Positions 48,401-61,154 are shown, numbered from the stretch's first letter. The stretch is 64,000 nucleotides of DNA from Glossina fuscipes (GCF_014805625.2 NW_023998422.1:8035821-8099820); one strand, 5' to 3'. Notes: a model not told the origin generated them from the sequence alone. Numbers and translations: made by a program.

Positions 48401-50535
48401 TAAATTGTTATCGTTCTCTCTACGGTAGAGCACACTGCTGACAAAAGCGACTATGCAACACTCCAGCTGTTATCTTTGCAAGATCAAATTTGCATAATAT
48501 GTATAAGCAAAAAAAAAAAAAAGAAAGAATTTTAAGGTGGCCACACTTTATGAGGGTTCCAGTTGATATTTTCCGTATGATAAAATGTGACATTAAAATC
48601 TCAAGTACGGCAGAGGTCTCACTACAGGCGAGCATATGATGTAATTTATCCAGCAGTCTTTGCAGCGCTATTACAACTGAAATGACGGAAATGACTAAAA
48701 TTATTAACGTTACTCTCAGATTGGATTGGGCGAGAAACAATCCAACGTTTGCAGTACGTCATGGAACATGAAGAGAGTATTTGAAGTTGTAATCCCAAGT
48801 CTTTCTCTTACAATCCTTGTAAAGATTTCTGTTAAGCTATACTTTTATTGAATATTTTAGGGCGGTATTGTAGAAAAGGAAAGTTTTTCGGGCAATAAAA
48901 AGGCTTTCTTTGACGTTGAAGTCGTCGGAAAACCATTTCTCTTTGATAGCCTTATTATAGTGCCTCAGAGAAATAGAGCAGAACCCTTGTGCCCTATCTG
49001 CGATATTTCACTTCATTATCAATAAAGAGTTATTAGAACTCGTACTTTCCAAATCGAAAACACAATGGAATACGATGGGAACTTTATTGTTGAATCGGAC
49101 GATTTGAGTGCAATCGTTTTTTTTTTCTATTATTCGCAGGTTTAGCTGCTACTGACTTGCACAGCTAGCCAGTCATCACTATCCAACTAGGTTGGATAGT
49201 TTTCGTTTGTTTATTAAGTGATTCTAATCGACAAGGAGCCGACTTGTATCATATTAATGAGAACATTAGCCTACAGCCGCGGGGCGTTTTTTTTTTTTTG
49301 TTTTCTTAACTTAAATCAACAGAATACAAGTTTGTTTGTTTTTTTTTTTTTTTTTCATTTTTTTGTCGAGAAGTAGAAAACAACAGCTGACCTAAGCAAA
49401 TGGTTTGTCCGTTGACTGATTCAGTCATAAAATATGTTTAAAGTGTGGCACAAAAGATTTACTCGATTCATCATATAAATGTTGCGGTCTCTGTTCACAT
49501 TTTCTGCTATAACTATTAATGAAAATTCATAAAAATTGAACGTAGGCGACGCGACGTCTTTTTAAATGCATTGTTATTGAAAACAAGAAAATTGCACATA
49601 ATATCAAAAATCAATTTCAAAAAAATATTGAGCCAAATAATAGAAGTAATGTTAGTATTTATTGTTAATGTCGAAAAGCCTGAATTGGATGAATAGAATC
49701 GTAGTGTGAATAATGACTTTGCAAGGTCTGAGTACTTTTTGGCAATAGTTTGTAGGTAATGCCACTGGATTAGCTTAATAACGGGGAGGGGAAGTAAAAG
49801 CGATAAAATGATAATATTCGAGGATATGTTTTTGAAGTAAAAAAACAATTTTTTTTTAAATTTTAAGTTTTGAAGGATACGAAAGAAAGGCGACATCGGA
49901 CGATTTCTCGCTACACAGTGCTCATTGAAGAATCTCTGCAGCAAGCACTGTAAAGTTTCCAGAGTTGAATTAAAATCGCTCGATAGTCTTGTCTATAATT
50001 AGTGCACTGCTTAGAGAGTTTTGTTTTTGTCTTATTATTTAATGCACTCTTCTTCCCTTGTATCTTGTAACCTGATTATTTTCTAGAGAACGGGATTCTC
50101 ATATGTCATGGTAAACCGAATTTCTGGTTAATGCTATCTGTAAGAGAGAGACCAGGGTTCTTATCTTCTCAGGCTTATTATTTACTGTCTGGGGCACTAG
50201 AGAGTCTATTCTTATTATTTAAATTATTTAAATTGTTAAAATTGTTAGAGTTACGCTGCTTGCTGTCTGTTTCGGGGTAAACGCGCTGAAGGCTTTGGAA
50301 GGTCTTCTAGATAGGTATATATACCTCACAACACCACTTGGAACATATTAAGTTAGTGCGAATCTATGTAGTATGCAGACGGGCTTAAGGAACACTCAAC
50401 TTCTAGCCCAACTAAGCCTGTCTGTCCGTCCGATGACGGTCCATGTAAATTTGCATTCAAGCCACAGATCGCAATTTTTCAGATATTTTGATGAAATTTT
50501 GTATACTGATCAAGCACCGTTATAGAATATCCTTC
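45455..50535. other. long AT-rich stretch, no gene recognised
   Basis: Small imperfect duplication at 45500-45580 (aaccttctttaacc...ttacaaacta), pyrimidine scrap 'gtctgtccgttcgtctgcat' (about 45811), poly(T)/poly(A) runs, and the unclassified minus-strand frame at 49516-49995. Confidence 0.45.
49516..49995 (-). other. longest unexplained open frame (about 155 codons)
   Basis: Minus-strand frame open from a stop at about 49996 to TGA/TAA at its left end. It lacks an early ATG but has mixed-composition N-terminal residues (RLSSDFNSTLETLQCLLQRF, then FNEHCVARNRPMSPFFRILQ). The rest is Phe/Ile/Leu/Asn/Lys-rich with two or three hydrophobic stretches. Its length is unusual for random sequence at this AT content, yet no family is recognised. 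It may be a decayed transposon or a chance frame. Confidence 0.15.
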
Positions 50536-50539
50536 GACT

Positions 50540-50775
50540 GATTCGGTCCAGTTTCAGTACCAATCTGCGTGCAAGATCTCCCAATGGTTTTGCCAAATTT
50601 GAAATCGAAAGGTTCATTTTTGCGGGCAGGAGACATACAACATACAACAGACATAGTGGACAGACGGACAGACGAATATGCTTAAATCGATTTAGAATTC
50701 CATACTGTTTACTTCTGGGCGTTGCAAACGTTTTGACAAAATGACTATACCCTTCTCATCGGTCGGTGAGGCGTG
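50540..50775 (-). repeat. dispersed repeat family A, partial copy (A5)
   Basis: Minus-strand 5'-half. Blocks are 'caatctgcgtgcaagatctc', 'caatggttttgccaaat', 'ggacagacggacagacgaat', 'aaatcgatttagaattccat', 'gggcgttgcaaacgttttga' and 'caaaatgactatacccttct'. A further gtctgtccgtccg block just left, at 50419, is in the opposite orientation. Confidence 0.75.
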
Positions 50776-50794
50776 TAAAATTCATACGTCTGTC

Positions 50795-53370
50795 AATTTT
50801 TTGAAAAATCAATCGTCGCATACTCTTTGCGAAATGAATAATCGCGCATAATGATTTTGTCATGAGCATAAGAGAATCGCAATGTTGTCAATCAGTCTTG
50901 TGCATAAACGTGCTATAATCTGTTCAAATGATGACGTGGTTGCGAAACATTTGTAAAAATATTGATGGGATTTGTTTTTCAGTTGAAGATGACTACAATT
51001 TACAGTTATGGACTTATGCGATTACAAGAAGTCTATAGTTCGATAAATTTGATCGCTTACGTGATCGAGTCGCTGCTAATTGTAAAATTGTATTGAAAAA
51101 GTCATCACCAAAGACTTAAGTACTTTGAAGATTAAATTTAATGCAAATGAAATCAATCGAATAATAAAGAATCCAAAGTCGATATCGGCAGCGGTTTCCC
51201 TTGTATTCGAAAAGCATTTGCTTTTAATAACATTTTGCGTCGACTGTTGCATCTAATTGGACTAAAAAAGGCTTAAGTAAAAAAGGGTTTCCGATAGAGT
51301 AAAGTTTTAAAAAGTTTTGCCTTGCTTTGTGTACAGCCGCCACCTTATCCTTAATTCAAATCACTTTTTATGCGCTTTTATATAAATTATTCGGTTGGAT
51401 TTTTTCTCTTTAATGAATTAAGTGCTAAGCTTTTTGATTTGAGTTCTGCGTAACTATCATTTAATAGACATGGAAAATGTTATCATTTAACTAAGCTTAA
51501 TTGATTTATTTGTTATCACACACTAACACACACACACACACATATACACACAAATACACACACACACACATAATTAGCTAACAAAGTTTTAACTTAAATA
51601 TATTTATATTCTATTCTTTCTTTCGTCTTTCTATTGAAGAGCGTTTTATATGCGTTTGTCTATTTTTGTCAACATAATCAAAAGAAAAGACAGAACGAAG
51701 GCAGTGTTCTCCAGAAAGTAGCTAATGGTATTTAAAAAGCACTTAAATAAAATGCTTTAATGACATTGACACTGATCTTTTTAGCCCTTAAAAAAAAAAA
51801 AAAAAAAAAAAAAATGTCAACTACAACTGCACAAAAACACACACGTATGCAAAACTGCGCATATACCATACATGCAGGCAGAGGCATGGATATAATAATA
51901 GGCATGCAAATCGAATAAACAGGGAGAGGCAAGTAGTTAGCAGGGAGTAGCAGTAGCGATATTCACAACGCAGCAATAATGATCTCCAGCAATGCTAAGT
52001 ACCCAGAGCGACAACCTTGAATATTGAATAGTACTCAAGGATGTCTTTTGAAGCTTTGTTTTTGTTACTTTGTTACTTTGTTACTTTGTCATGAGGAAAA
52101 AAAATAAAGAATTATCACTAAACTTCAGACAGACTTACGCGCATATGCTTGCACACATATCTCCGACTGATTCACAAAAGGATGTGTTGCTTGTGTTGCT
52201 TGAAAAATGCAAAAAACAAAAAAAAAACAAAAAACAGAAAAAACAAGAAAAACACGTGGATAAGTCATACTCAGTCTATGTTATTCACTACTTCATTTTA
52301 ATGGGTTCGACTCTTCTTCGTGTCAGCCGGTCGACGGGAACATATTTTACTCTGACTTTTTTACGATCATAGAATACACTTTCATCAAGTCGTAGTTCAA
52401 TATCTTCAAACTATCTTAACTACTGGGCGTGCTTGAAGACGAATTCTTCCCGCCTCTTAACTGGAGTTTACTGGATGACCTCGATACATAGTTTTTTCAA
52501 GTTTTCGGTTGGCACTTGTTATAAATTGTAAGTTGCAGGCTTTTGATCTATAGTGGATGCCCTTTTTGGGCAGATGACGCCCATTCTCGCATTTAGCGAA
52601 CTACGATTGTTTCGTATATGAAAAGTCTCGCCTTTCGCGAAATCGGGCTCGCATTACTACTAATGCGAACGCCACAGATGGAGGAATAAATAGTCAGAGG
52701 AGCATTTACTCTGGCGATGGTTGAGGGAATGGACGAAAAGGACTCAATTGACCCGCTTTCTAATCGTAATCAACAATGTATTTCCTTTACGACATCTTTG
52801 ACGACCATTCGAGATGTCATAAATGAAGGAAAATATTTAATATACTCCACTGGTTATAGGTAAACTAAACAAAAAAAAAAAAGAAAAAAAAACAGAAGGA
52901 AAGAAAAATAAAATGAATAAATGCTCTGCTGCGTTGTTACCTCCTACTTGATATTGAGCAACAAAACAAAAATCCTTTCAATATGTGTTTATGAAAGAAG
53001 GTTTGCCGCCGCATCTTGAAGGCTTAACCTTGCCTGCTGCTTTTTGCCGTCGTAAGTATTGTTTTGCATTTTGTTCTAGTGCACCCGTTGTGATTAGGAT
53101 TATCGGTGTTTAGCAAAAGTAGCAAAGCATCGCAAGTCTCTCCTTAGATTTCCCTCCTCTCCTTTATTCGACGTTCTTTCTTCGCCTCTCCGCAATAGCC
53201 CAGCATGCCAATGACTTTATCAGCATGCAGCAGACGCAAACACACTTACTTACATACTCGTACACTCAATATAAAATAGTTTAATAGTTACATACTTGTC
53301 TTGAAATTGTAATTTGCCGCGCTCTTGTTATTTTGTTTTTTTTTTTTTTTTGTACCCCTTTACCGCGATA
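50795..53370. other. non-coding, simple repeats
   Basis: CA-rich tract at 51526-51570, poly(A) at 51788-51814, and no recognised gene. Confidence 0.5.
51526..51570. repeat. (CA)n microsatellite, interrupted
   Basis: CA units broken by ta/aa substitutions. Confidence 0.9.
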
Positions 53371-54211
53371 TGAGAGGTATATTCATTTTATCAAAACGTT
53401 TGGAAAGCCCAGCAAGAAGCTTTGGAGATTGCACAAAGTGTATATATATATTCTTGATCAGCATCAAATTAAGCATATCCCTCTGCTCGTCTGTCCGGCT
53501 GTCCACATGTTTGTCCGTCTGTCTTTTTGTGTGTGCAATGTCTGTCCTCGTGGCGGCAAAACTGAAGCTATCCATTTCAAATTTGCCAGAAACATTGGAA
53601 TTCTTGCACGCAGGTTGGTATTGAAACGTTCATAGAGGCACGGTCGAAAGGCAAGTCTATCGCACCACCTAAACTGGGAATATCTCGGTCTTTTAAAGGG
53701 AATAAAAATTGGTTTTTTATTATTATAGCAAATAAATGTACAAAAATTTCAAGGCATATTCCATGGGGTACGCTGTAGTATCTGTAGAAAAAGTTGACCC
53801 CCCCCCTACGTAACATAATAATACAACAAAATGTATTTTTTTTTTTTTTCAGTACCTTTATAGGGTGCAGAAACCAGCTTCCAAACCCTCATGAAGTACA
53901 TAAGTTCTTGGCCAGTTTCAAATTTGGAATGCACCTAAACATGTCAGTCCATTCGACTGTCCATCCGTTTGCCTTCCGTTAAGACATCGTCTACAAATTT
54001 GCAAAAGAGTTTTCGAAGTGAGCCAAAACTTTTCAAAGTTGATACCTACAACGCCTGCACGCCTATGCGATAAAATCTTTTATTTTGGAAATAAAAAAAA
54101 TCAACCTCGCCCACTTCATTTTTTCACTTTTTTTGTGTTTTTTTTTTTTAGAATAACGGTAATGGGTACAAAATATTCGGTCACGGCTGAATATAATTTT
54201 CATACTTGTTT
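53371..54211 (+). repeat. dispersed repeat family A, near-complete copy (A2)
   Basis: Same order as A1: gaggtatattcattttatcaaaacgtttggaa lead, TA tract, 'cgtctgtccggctgtccaca', 'gaattcttgcacgcaggttg', a poly(T)-cag then agggtgcagaaaccag block, 'ctacaacgcctgcacgccta', 'tgcgataaaatcttttattt' and the tail 'attcggtcacggctgaatat' to cttgttt. The frames within (53325-53635 plus, 53360-53816 minus, 53794-53982 plus) are readings of this repeat. Confidence 0.8.
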
Positions 54212-54214
54212 TTT

Positions 54215-55675
54215 TTTTTCTTTCATTCTCTCTGCCGCTACCCACCTTGGTACGTTGTTCTAATATGGGAGATTTTCAAAGTCAAGGTTGTCGCTTAGTT
54301 AATAACATTAATTCTTTCATGTTTCGTTTCCATCGGTCGTAGTCGAGCAGATTCATTCTTTCTTCTTTTGTGCACCTCTTACGTGCGCCGATAAGCAGCG
54401 ACATGTTTGCAGACATGTTATATAAAAAAAAATAAATAAATAAAAAAAAGAAGGCAATAACAACAATCATAATAATTACAAGAACGCAGCACAACTTTAG
54501 TAATATGATTAAATATCGACAAATGAAAAACAAATTAATAATAAAACATGTATATGTGCACTTATGCTCGCCTAAATTAACAAATTAATGTATGTTATCG
54601 TTATGTGGGGGGTGCGCTCGGCATTAATCTGAAGGGCTTAGCATATGTTTGTAATGCCTATAGTATCCTGTGGTTACTGTTAACGATAATTTCCAATATA
54701 TATGGCAATCAGACAGACAATCAAGTTAAAATATATTCTATTAATTTTCAATAATTTAGTATCGATTAACTAGCATAGAGTGGTGGCATAGAGTTTTTAA
54801 AATAATGCTTTTTAAGAATTGCCGTTGAATTTATCAGAATAACAAATGCCACCTAGATCAGGTTAAATAAATAATTATTAACCACTAGTAGCAAGCCGAA
54901 GATAACAATTTTTTTAAATGATGACATTTTCAAGTTTCAGGGAAACAAAAGATCAATATGGTGATGAATAGAATGAGTCGCTTACCCTCAACTTATTCAT
55001 AATCTCCTCATAAATGCACATTTTCAGCAGAACGACGAGCAAGAAGCTCTGATCAGTTGATTTACTTAGCAAAGAGATAGCAATTAGAGGAAGGGCTTAA
55101 GCAACTTGTAGTGAATTATTATTGAACTAGAAGCAGATTTCTTATTGCTCGGGTGGCTTCTTGTGGAACCAAGCTTCAGCTAATGCTGTATGCCCAACTG
55201 CTGACACTAAATACAGTCCTCCGCCATTGAGGCAAAAGACGAGCTAACGCTTGAGAAACTTAAACCAAAACGGGATTTGATATAAAAAACAACTTTGAGT
55301 GGCTTGATATTCTTGCGAAATAAGTTCCACCTTAATGTTGCGTAAGTAATGAAAAGCATATAGAGATTTTCGGCGCTTTATCTGTGAGTCTTACAGCTGG
55401 CGGTTGTTAAAAAAATCCATAGAAAATCCTTAGAAATCCTATAAATACAAGAAGAGGATTAGTAGAAATCCCGAACGAAACCGATTGGATCCTATGAGTA
55501 GAAGTTTTCGTTGCTATAAATAAATCGTTTTTAAGTTTTATAAATAATTTCCGATAAATAGTTTTTCCAGATTGTAAATAAAATCTGAGCTATTCACAAT
55601 CCAGGGGTGCGAACCCGTTTTAAGGAGTATTAGGAAAGCGCATAAAATCGAAAAAGGGACAGCGAAAGAGTGGAA
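54215..55675. other. non-coding, no gene recognised
   Basis: AT-rich; no repeat of note identified. Confidence 0.45.
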
Positions 55676-55679
55676 AATC

Positions 55680-55800
55680 TTAGCGTAAGTTATTCAATAA
55701 TCAATTACTCGGGGAATGTCCTCTATTAAGGAAAAGCAATGACGACCAAAAAACAATAAGGAAAGGAAAGGAGATAGGTTTGCTTAGTTGGAAAGTCTCG
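55680..55800 (-). repeat. dispersed repeat family B, inverted partial copy (B4)
   Basis: On the minus strand it reads a cctatctcctttccttt segment, ggtcgtcat, then a gaggacattccccgag and 'taattgattattgaataa' end, corresponding to the right part of B2 (gaggacagcccctgaatgat). Confidence 0.5.
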
Positions 55801-56049
55801 TGAAGCATTCCATTACCAAATCATTATAGGAATTTATTCGAAATGATTGAGTTTTAAAAAATTAACAAAATTTTCAATTAGCATTGTCTGCGTATGCAGT
55901 TGTCCTCGAACCATGCCATTCATAGATTTGATTGATCGTTTTTGGGAAAGGATCTCACGTAGATAAAAGGCTTAACTAAGTTAAAGAACATAATACCCAT
56001 TATATAATTATTAAAACCGAGTTTGTTACTTGAAACTTTTGTATCACAC

Positions 56050-56077
56050 AACACACACACACACACACACACACACA
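56050..56077. repeat. (CA)n microsatellite
   Basis: Thirteen to fourteen CA units. Confidence 0.95.
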
Positions 56078-56437
56078 TATGTATGTACATTCTCTTTCTC
56101 AATTTTAATATCTTAATTATTAAAACCAAGTTCGTTACTTAAGTCTTTTTGTATCTCCTGTTTTTTTTTTTTTTTACACAAGTTGTTCTCGCAATAAGCG
56201 TTTTATGTAAATTTATATGAAAAATAAATAAATGCTTCCACAAAATTTATTATAAATTTAAATGAAAAGCAAACATAATTTTTTGCTTTTTTTGTTTTTT
56301 TTTTTTTTTTGTTTTTCGGCAAAAACTTTTAAGACTATGCGGGGGCTTGATATGATAATTTATATGACTTTTCAACTTAAAAAAGGCTGTACCACATGCA
56401 TTTATAATCGAAATGATATCATGCAGTGTTAAAGCGA

Positions 56438-56506
56438 CAAAAAAAAAAAAAAAAAAATTTTTTTTAAATTTTTTTTTTTTTTTTTTTATTTTTTTTTTTT
56501 TTTTTA
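56438..56506. repeat. A-run/T-run block, potential hairpin
   Basis: About 20 A are followed by T-runs broken only by aaa and a; A and T arms can pair. Assembly accuracy in such a block is doubtful. Confidence 0.8.
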
Positions 56507-56809
56507 CAATTTTAATAAATTCGTTTTCTAAAGGAACCTTTTCGAAATGTTTGAAGTATTGGCAAACAACATGAAAGTTAGGCAAACGTTTTAAAGGGAA
56601 TTTGCATAAATTACACATATTTCTCTTATATACAAAGAAAAGGTAAATCATTTAAAGTGTACTAGCAGGTGGTATAACACTTAAAGTGAAATCTTTTTTC
56701 TTTTGTGCTCGCAAAGCAGTAAATCAAACACAATTTTATTTTCCTTCGTATAAGTCAATTAGGCTTTTTTAAAAGAAATTTATATAAAATTTCTTTTGAA
56801 TTCTTTCCT

Positions 56810-56844
<35 letters not shown>

Positions 56845-57349
56845 GCATTAACTAACTTTCTTTTTTATATAATTCCTTTTATGTATTTCTTATCCATATT
56901 CATATGTTACATTATTTTGTTAATGATTAGTTTGTTAGTTGTTTGCGCTAACCGAGTCACTCCTAAACAGCACGGCTTGCTAACTAACTACTAACTTATC
57001 AATCATAGTTAAGTTGCTTACGTTTATATCAAGCTAAACGCACCACTAACACGATAATCGGTTTAGCTAGCTACGTAAGTAATTATGGAGGAGGAGTTTT
57101 GTGTTCAAGCTGGAAATTTTTCTAGCAATTAAAATTAATAACATTTAATTTCATAAAAAACATGAGCCTTTCTGTGTGCGGCAAACATTAATTGAATGAT
57201 TGTTAAACGAATAACAAGTTTGTTAAAAAAGAATTATTACTTTAGATATACCGGTATACCGGCAAGCGAACAGTTACTTTTTCCGCTTAGCTTTTAGGTA
57301 AAGTGTTTCGCTTTTATCGATAAAAAATACCTATTTGAGTTAAGTCCAT

Positions 57350-58060
57350 ATCAAGTGGTCTGCACCTGGCGTGGATCCTTAATCAAACGAATTTCCTAGA
57401 ATCCTTGGCATTGAATACAGTTGAATGGGCCACCCCTCAGTCTTGCAAGACAGTCCAAGCAGGAGGTAGAATCCATTCCAAGCGCTGGTTACAAGTAAAG
57501 TTTAGTTATGATCTGTTATTCCCAAATGCCTGGGGCAGCCACCACGAGTACTCCCCGAAGTGCAACACCCAAGCGGCCAGGCCTCACATATTGGTTAACC
57601 TGCTGTGTTCAAAACATGATCGGACATACCAGCTTCCACCGAAGCTTTCACAGGATAAGTCAATACGCAAGGAATGGATCCGACTTGCAGTCCAACCAAT
57701 GATCTCACCCTACAAGGTGCTCGTGCCTTTGTGAGTGAGCAAAGTGATCTCCGTGGAATCCATACTTCATAACATGCTTTTTGCATTCTCTATACTTCCG
57801 GGTAAGCCATCACCACTACTTTCCCCCTTGGATTTATTGTACTAGGAGAAGTAATCGACCTAGCAACGACGTCAGGCAAACATCACGCCACACTATCATT
57901 AGCTTTTCGACAACCTACCTACTGGTTGGATACTGGACTGTGATGGCTAGCTGACTACATTGGCAAGAAGTTCTGCCCGTATGTGAAGACTTTCCAAGGA
58001 AAGGAATTCCTTCGCCAGGGAGAGCCATATCAAGTGATGCTAGCGATAATGCATTCAGTT
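57350..58060 (+). repeat. GC-rich dispersed repeat family C, longer copy (C2)
   Basis: Shares 'tctgcacctggc', a ccttaatcaaacgaatt block, 'cagccaccacga' and 'gtactccccgaag' with the minus-strand island at 17215-17640. Beyond those it extends with more GC-rich, non-repetitive sequence up to about 58050 (ends '...agagccatatcaagtgatgc'). 'ccatatcaagtg' also occurs near its start (57347-57358), so the island is bounded by a short direct repeat about 680 bases apart, as for a terminal-repeat element. Frame 57405-57734 (109 codons if a non-ATG start is allowed) shows no recognised domain. Likely a mobile-element relic of unknown class. Confidence 0.6.
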
Positions 58061-58134
58061 ATATATTTATGTATATTTTTTACGTAATTGTTACACTCTC
58101 GCTTAAATAATGAAATTTTCTAAAACCGTTAAGA

Positions 58135-58640
58135 TAGTCAGTGCTATTAGACCAATTTTGAATAATTGCTAATTGCTTTTATGCACAACTAGTCATTGAA
58201 AAACATTTTTCACTCTCCACAATTTTAAGCCACGGTTGACCATCACCTGTTTACTGTATTGGTGTGAAGGTATGTTTGAAATTTCGATACTCGATCATAT
58301 TTTGTCCATTTTGAGGATTCTCAGAAAAAACGACCAAGGAACGGACAGTGTCGATGTGCATGTTGGATATATTTTCATGGGGATATATTTACAACTACAT
58401 TAACTTATGCGTGTGTTAAGTGCGTTAGGCTAATTTTTAATAATTGCCAATTGCTTTGGTGGTCAACGATCTCTCGAGTCTCGATAATTTTAATCCACGG
58501 TTGACCATGACTAGTTTACTGTATTAGTGTGAAGGTATGTCTCAAATTTTGCTAATCGTTCCCACTGTCTCACTTTTGGGGATCCTTAAAAAGTGAGCGT
58601 AAAGAACGCATAGTCTACATACACATGTATAAAGGCATCT
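58135..58640 (+). repeat. diverged tandem duplication, ~270-bp period
   Basis: 'aataattgctaattgctttt' at 58161 recurs as 'aataattgccaattgctttg' at 58439. An aattttaagccacggttgaccat stretch at 58221 recurs at 58486. 'tttactgtattggtgtgaag' recurs with one change. Spacing 265-278. A gaggattctcagaaaaa / gggatccttaaaaagtg pair closes both units. Confidence 0.85.
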
Positions 58641-58644
58641 ATTC

Positions 58645-60200
58645 ATTTACTTTAACATTAATGCCTACGTCGTACACTTAGCGAAGCATAAGTATATGAA
58701 TAATGTGAAGTAGACTACGTATAACGAATGATCAAGCGTGTGATAATCGTTCCTTCATTAGCCAAGCAATAGATAAATAAATAATAAATAAATTTAACCA
58801 AATGATGATCTTGCGCAGAGTAATCTAAGCAAAGCTCAAAGTTTGTGGAAAAGAAGGCTTCGATTCTGCGCGTCTCTATAGCCATAATTTCATATTCAGG
58901 TTTTAGTGTATGGCCTATATATATATATATATATATATATACGTAGATATGTATACATTATAAGAAAATTAGAATTTATTGTTGATCTGTTTTAACCCAC
59001 ATGCCCTTAAACAAATAATTGTCAATAATAATTGCCAACACACCCACAAACACATTTCCAAATATTAAAGCGTTGCCGAAATACATGAAACGAACGGCAA
59101 AATTGTTTTTTATTTATTTATTTTATTATTTTTTTTTTTGGATTTCTATGAACCCACCTGTAATAAATGTCGTTTAGAACTCGATAAAATGCAATAATTG
59201 TTCAACGTTGTCGTCGGAATATATTTCATATTTTCATTTAAAAAAAAAAAAAAAAAAAAAAAACACACTATATACAAGTCTTTGTTTGTGTGCGTGAGTG
59301 TGTGCACGCTTCGAATTCGAATTTGTCTAAGACAATAAATTATAAAATGAACAAAATATTTACAATATCTACGAAAAACAATCTTTGCAATTTATCTCTT
59401 TTGTAAAGAGAAAACGCAAATTGTCGCAAATTGAAAGCACGTACAGACAAAAATACATATACATATACCCGTGTTTATTTGCTAATGTACAAGTGTAAAT
59501 TTGAAAAAAAAAGATTAAAATTAAAAATAAAAATAGAAATATTGCAACAAAATCAAACATTGATATCAATTGCTTTTAACCTTAAAATTTTATATAATCA
59601 ATCTATCAATAAAAATTGCAAGTAACCCATAAATACATACATACGCACACCTCCCGTAATCCCATGATATAACTTATAGAAGCAAAGATTTAATTGTCAT
59701 TTGTTTTCTATCAACTACATACACACACACACACAAAAAGCGAGTGAGTTTTTGAGCTTGGGTGTTTGTTTTTCTACTTATGTGATATATTAAGTGATAC
59801 TTGATTGTCTCTATTGTGTAACTGAAATGCGTTATACCCCCAAGTTGCTTTTGTCTTTCACGGTGTCAATGTTTAGGTTGTTTTATTTGTTATTACACAC
59901 CTACACCTACACTTGGCCAAAATTTTCTATGATTTTCATAACATGTGCTTATATGTATCGGTACTTCTTTCTTAGTTCAGGCAAACTCTTTTCTTATGCC
60001 TTGCGGATAATTTCATTTGAAAACATTGTACATGTTAAGTTTAAGAAACTGGGAAACAACTTTAAAGTCAACAACGTTAAGTTAGGCTGATACCACAATG
60101 GGCGTAGAAAAAGACGGACTGCAATTGGAAGTATAGCGAAGCACAAGACAATGATAATCGAAAAGATTTCTGTTAAATCTCCCGTTATACCACGTAAGCC
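58645..60200. other. non-coding, simple repeats
   Basis: TA tract 58916-58941, poly(A) 59241-59263, short CA tract near 59718, and no gene recognised. The 59794-60090 frame (98 codons) has no known domain. Confidence 0.5.
58916..58941. repeat. (TA)n microsatellite
   Basis: Thirteen TA units. Confidence 0.95.
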
Positions 60201-60204
60201 ATTG

Positions 60205-60350
60205 GAATTAAGAAGGAGCGACCTACAGTTGAATGCGGGGCCATCTGTATTGTGGTTCACGGAAGCAAAAAGGGTGGCGGGATTCATAAGAATTCGAAAA
60301 CCAAAGATCTAGGAGCATGGGCGACAACAATAAACCTTCCATGTCGCGAT
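60205..60350 (+). pseudogene. possible LINE RNase H fragment
   Basis: Plus-strand sequence at about 60249-60281 reads WFT and, allowing a 3-base deletion/shift, GSKKGGG, resembling the 'WFTDGSK..GG.G' start of the RNase H domain carried by many LINEs. A downstream frame gives KDLGAWATTINLP, similar to the 'LG..AT.FQAE' block but without the QAE. Short and degenerate. Moderate-to-low confidence. Confidence 0.3.
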
Positions 60351-61101
60351 ATAGATTTTTGGATTAAAAAAATGTTCCTTTAAAAGTTGTTCCCATCGTT
60401 ATCTTGTACTTTTCTTTGTCCCTACAGATTTTATGTTTCATCTTTTGTAGGATTAATTTTTTAATGTCGTCATGAAAAAAAGAAGCGATGATCAAAAATT
60501 GATTGAAATCGGAAGAACAAGTGTCTGATGCGCACACCACCCCAATGGTTCCAAAGTGTCTTTCGAAGTTTTCGCAGGACATGATCGAGATGTTTCTTTT
60601 GAGAATATTGCGATCATTTTCCCTTCACTGTTTGGCTTAATTGCGTTTGCGTACCTCGGGTAAGGTTCTCTTGTATTTGAGGACATCGTAACGGCCTGTA
60701 CTATTGTAACCTCTTCAAAGCCAAAGCGGAGGCAGGGATATTCCTTTTGGTTTGCAGATATTAAGAGTTATTTCAATGCTCTGAGCTACAATAGTGCATC
60801 CAATTTTAATTATCGTTTAGTGTTTCGAATCAAAGACCAAATATCACGTTTCTCGCAAATTTTTTTTCGACCGATTATTGAACAAGTTTATCTCGGATGA
60901 TATGAGATCGTGTTACTTAAATTCTTCAAAAGTTGATCGCTTTACTAATACTAATATCAAAAGTGATGGACTTTCGTAGAATCTTTCACAATAAATTCAT
61001 AAAATGATACGACAGCGCCTGTGAAGAGACGTATACGTCCTTTAACAGTGGATTGAAGTAAGAAATTTACCGCTATCACTGAGAAGTTTTCATAACATTC
61101 G

Positions 61102-61104
<3 letters not shown>

Positions 61105-61154
<50 letters not shown>

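Larger units (their letters stand above)
55801..57345. other. non-coding, A/T-block rich
   Basis: Contains the (CA)n tract 56050-56077, a long A-run/T-run hairpin-like block (56438-56506) and a 30-base T run (56811-56840). Lys/Phe-rich frames (56250-56651) are artefacts of these. Confidence 0.6.

Noticed and set aside
49110..49146. Second ratchet-like site, T-run then ttcgcag|gtttag
   Set aside because: The donor half (gtttag) is weak and no clear branch point precedes it; much poorer than the 21762 site.
53325..53816. Overlapping ~100-codon frames on both strands
   Set aside because: All are frames of family A repeat copy A2.
57405..57734. 109-codon frame as a host gene
   Set aside because: It lies wholly in the family C repeat, lacks an ATG at its start and has no recognised domain.
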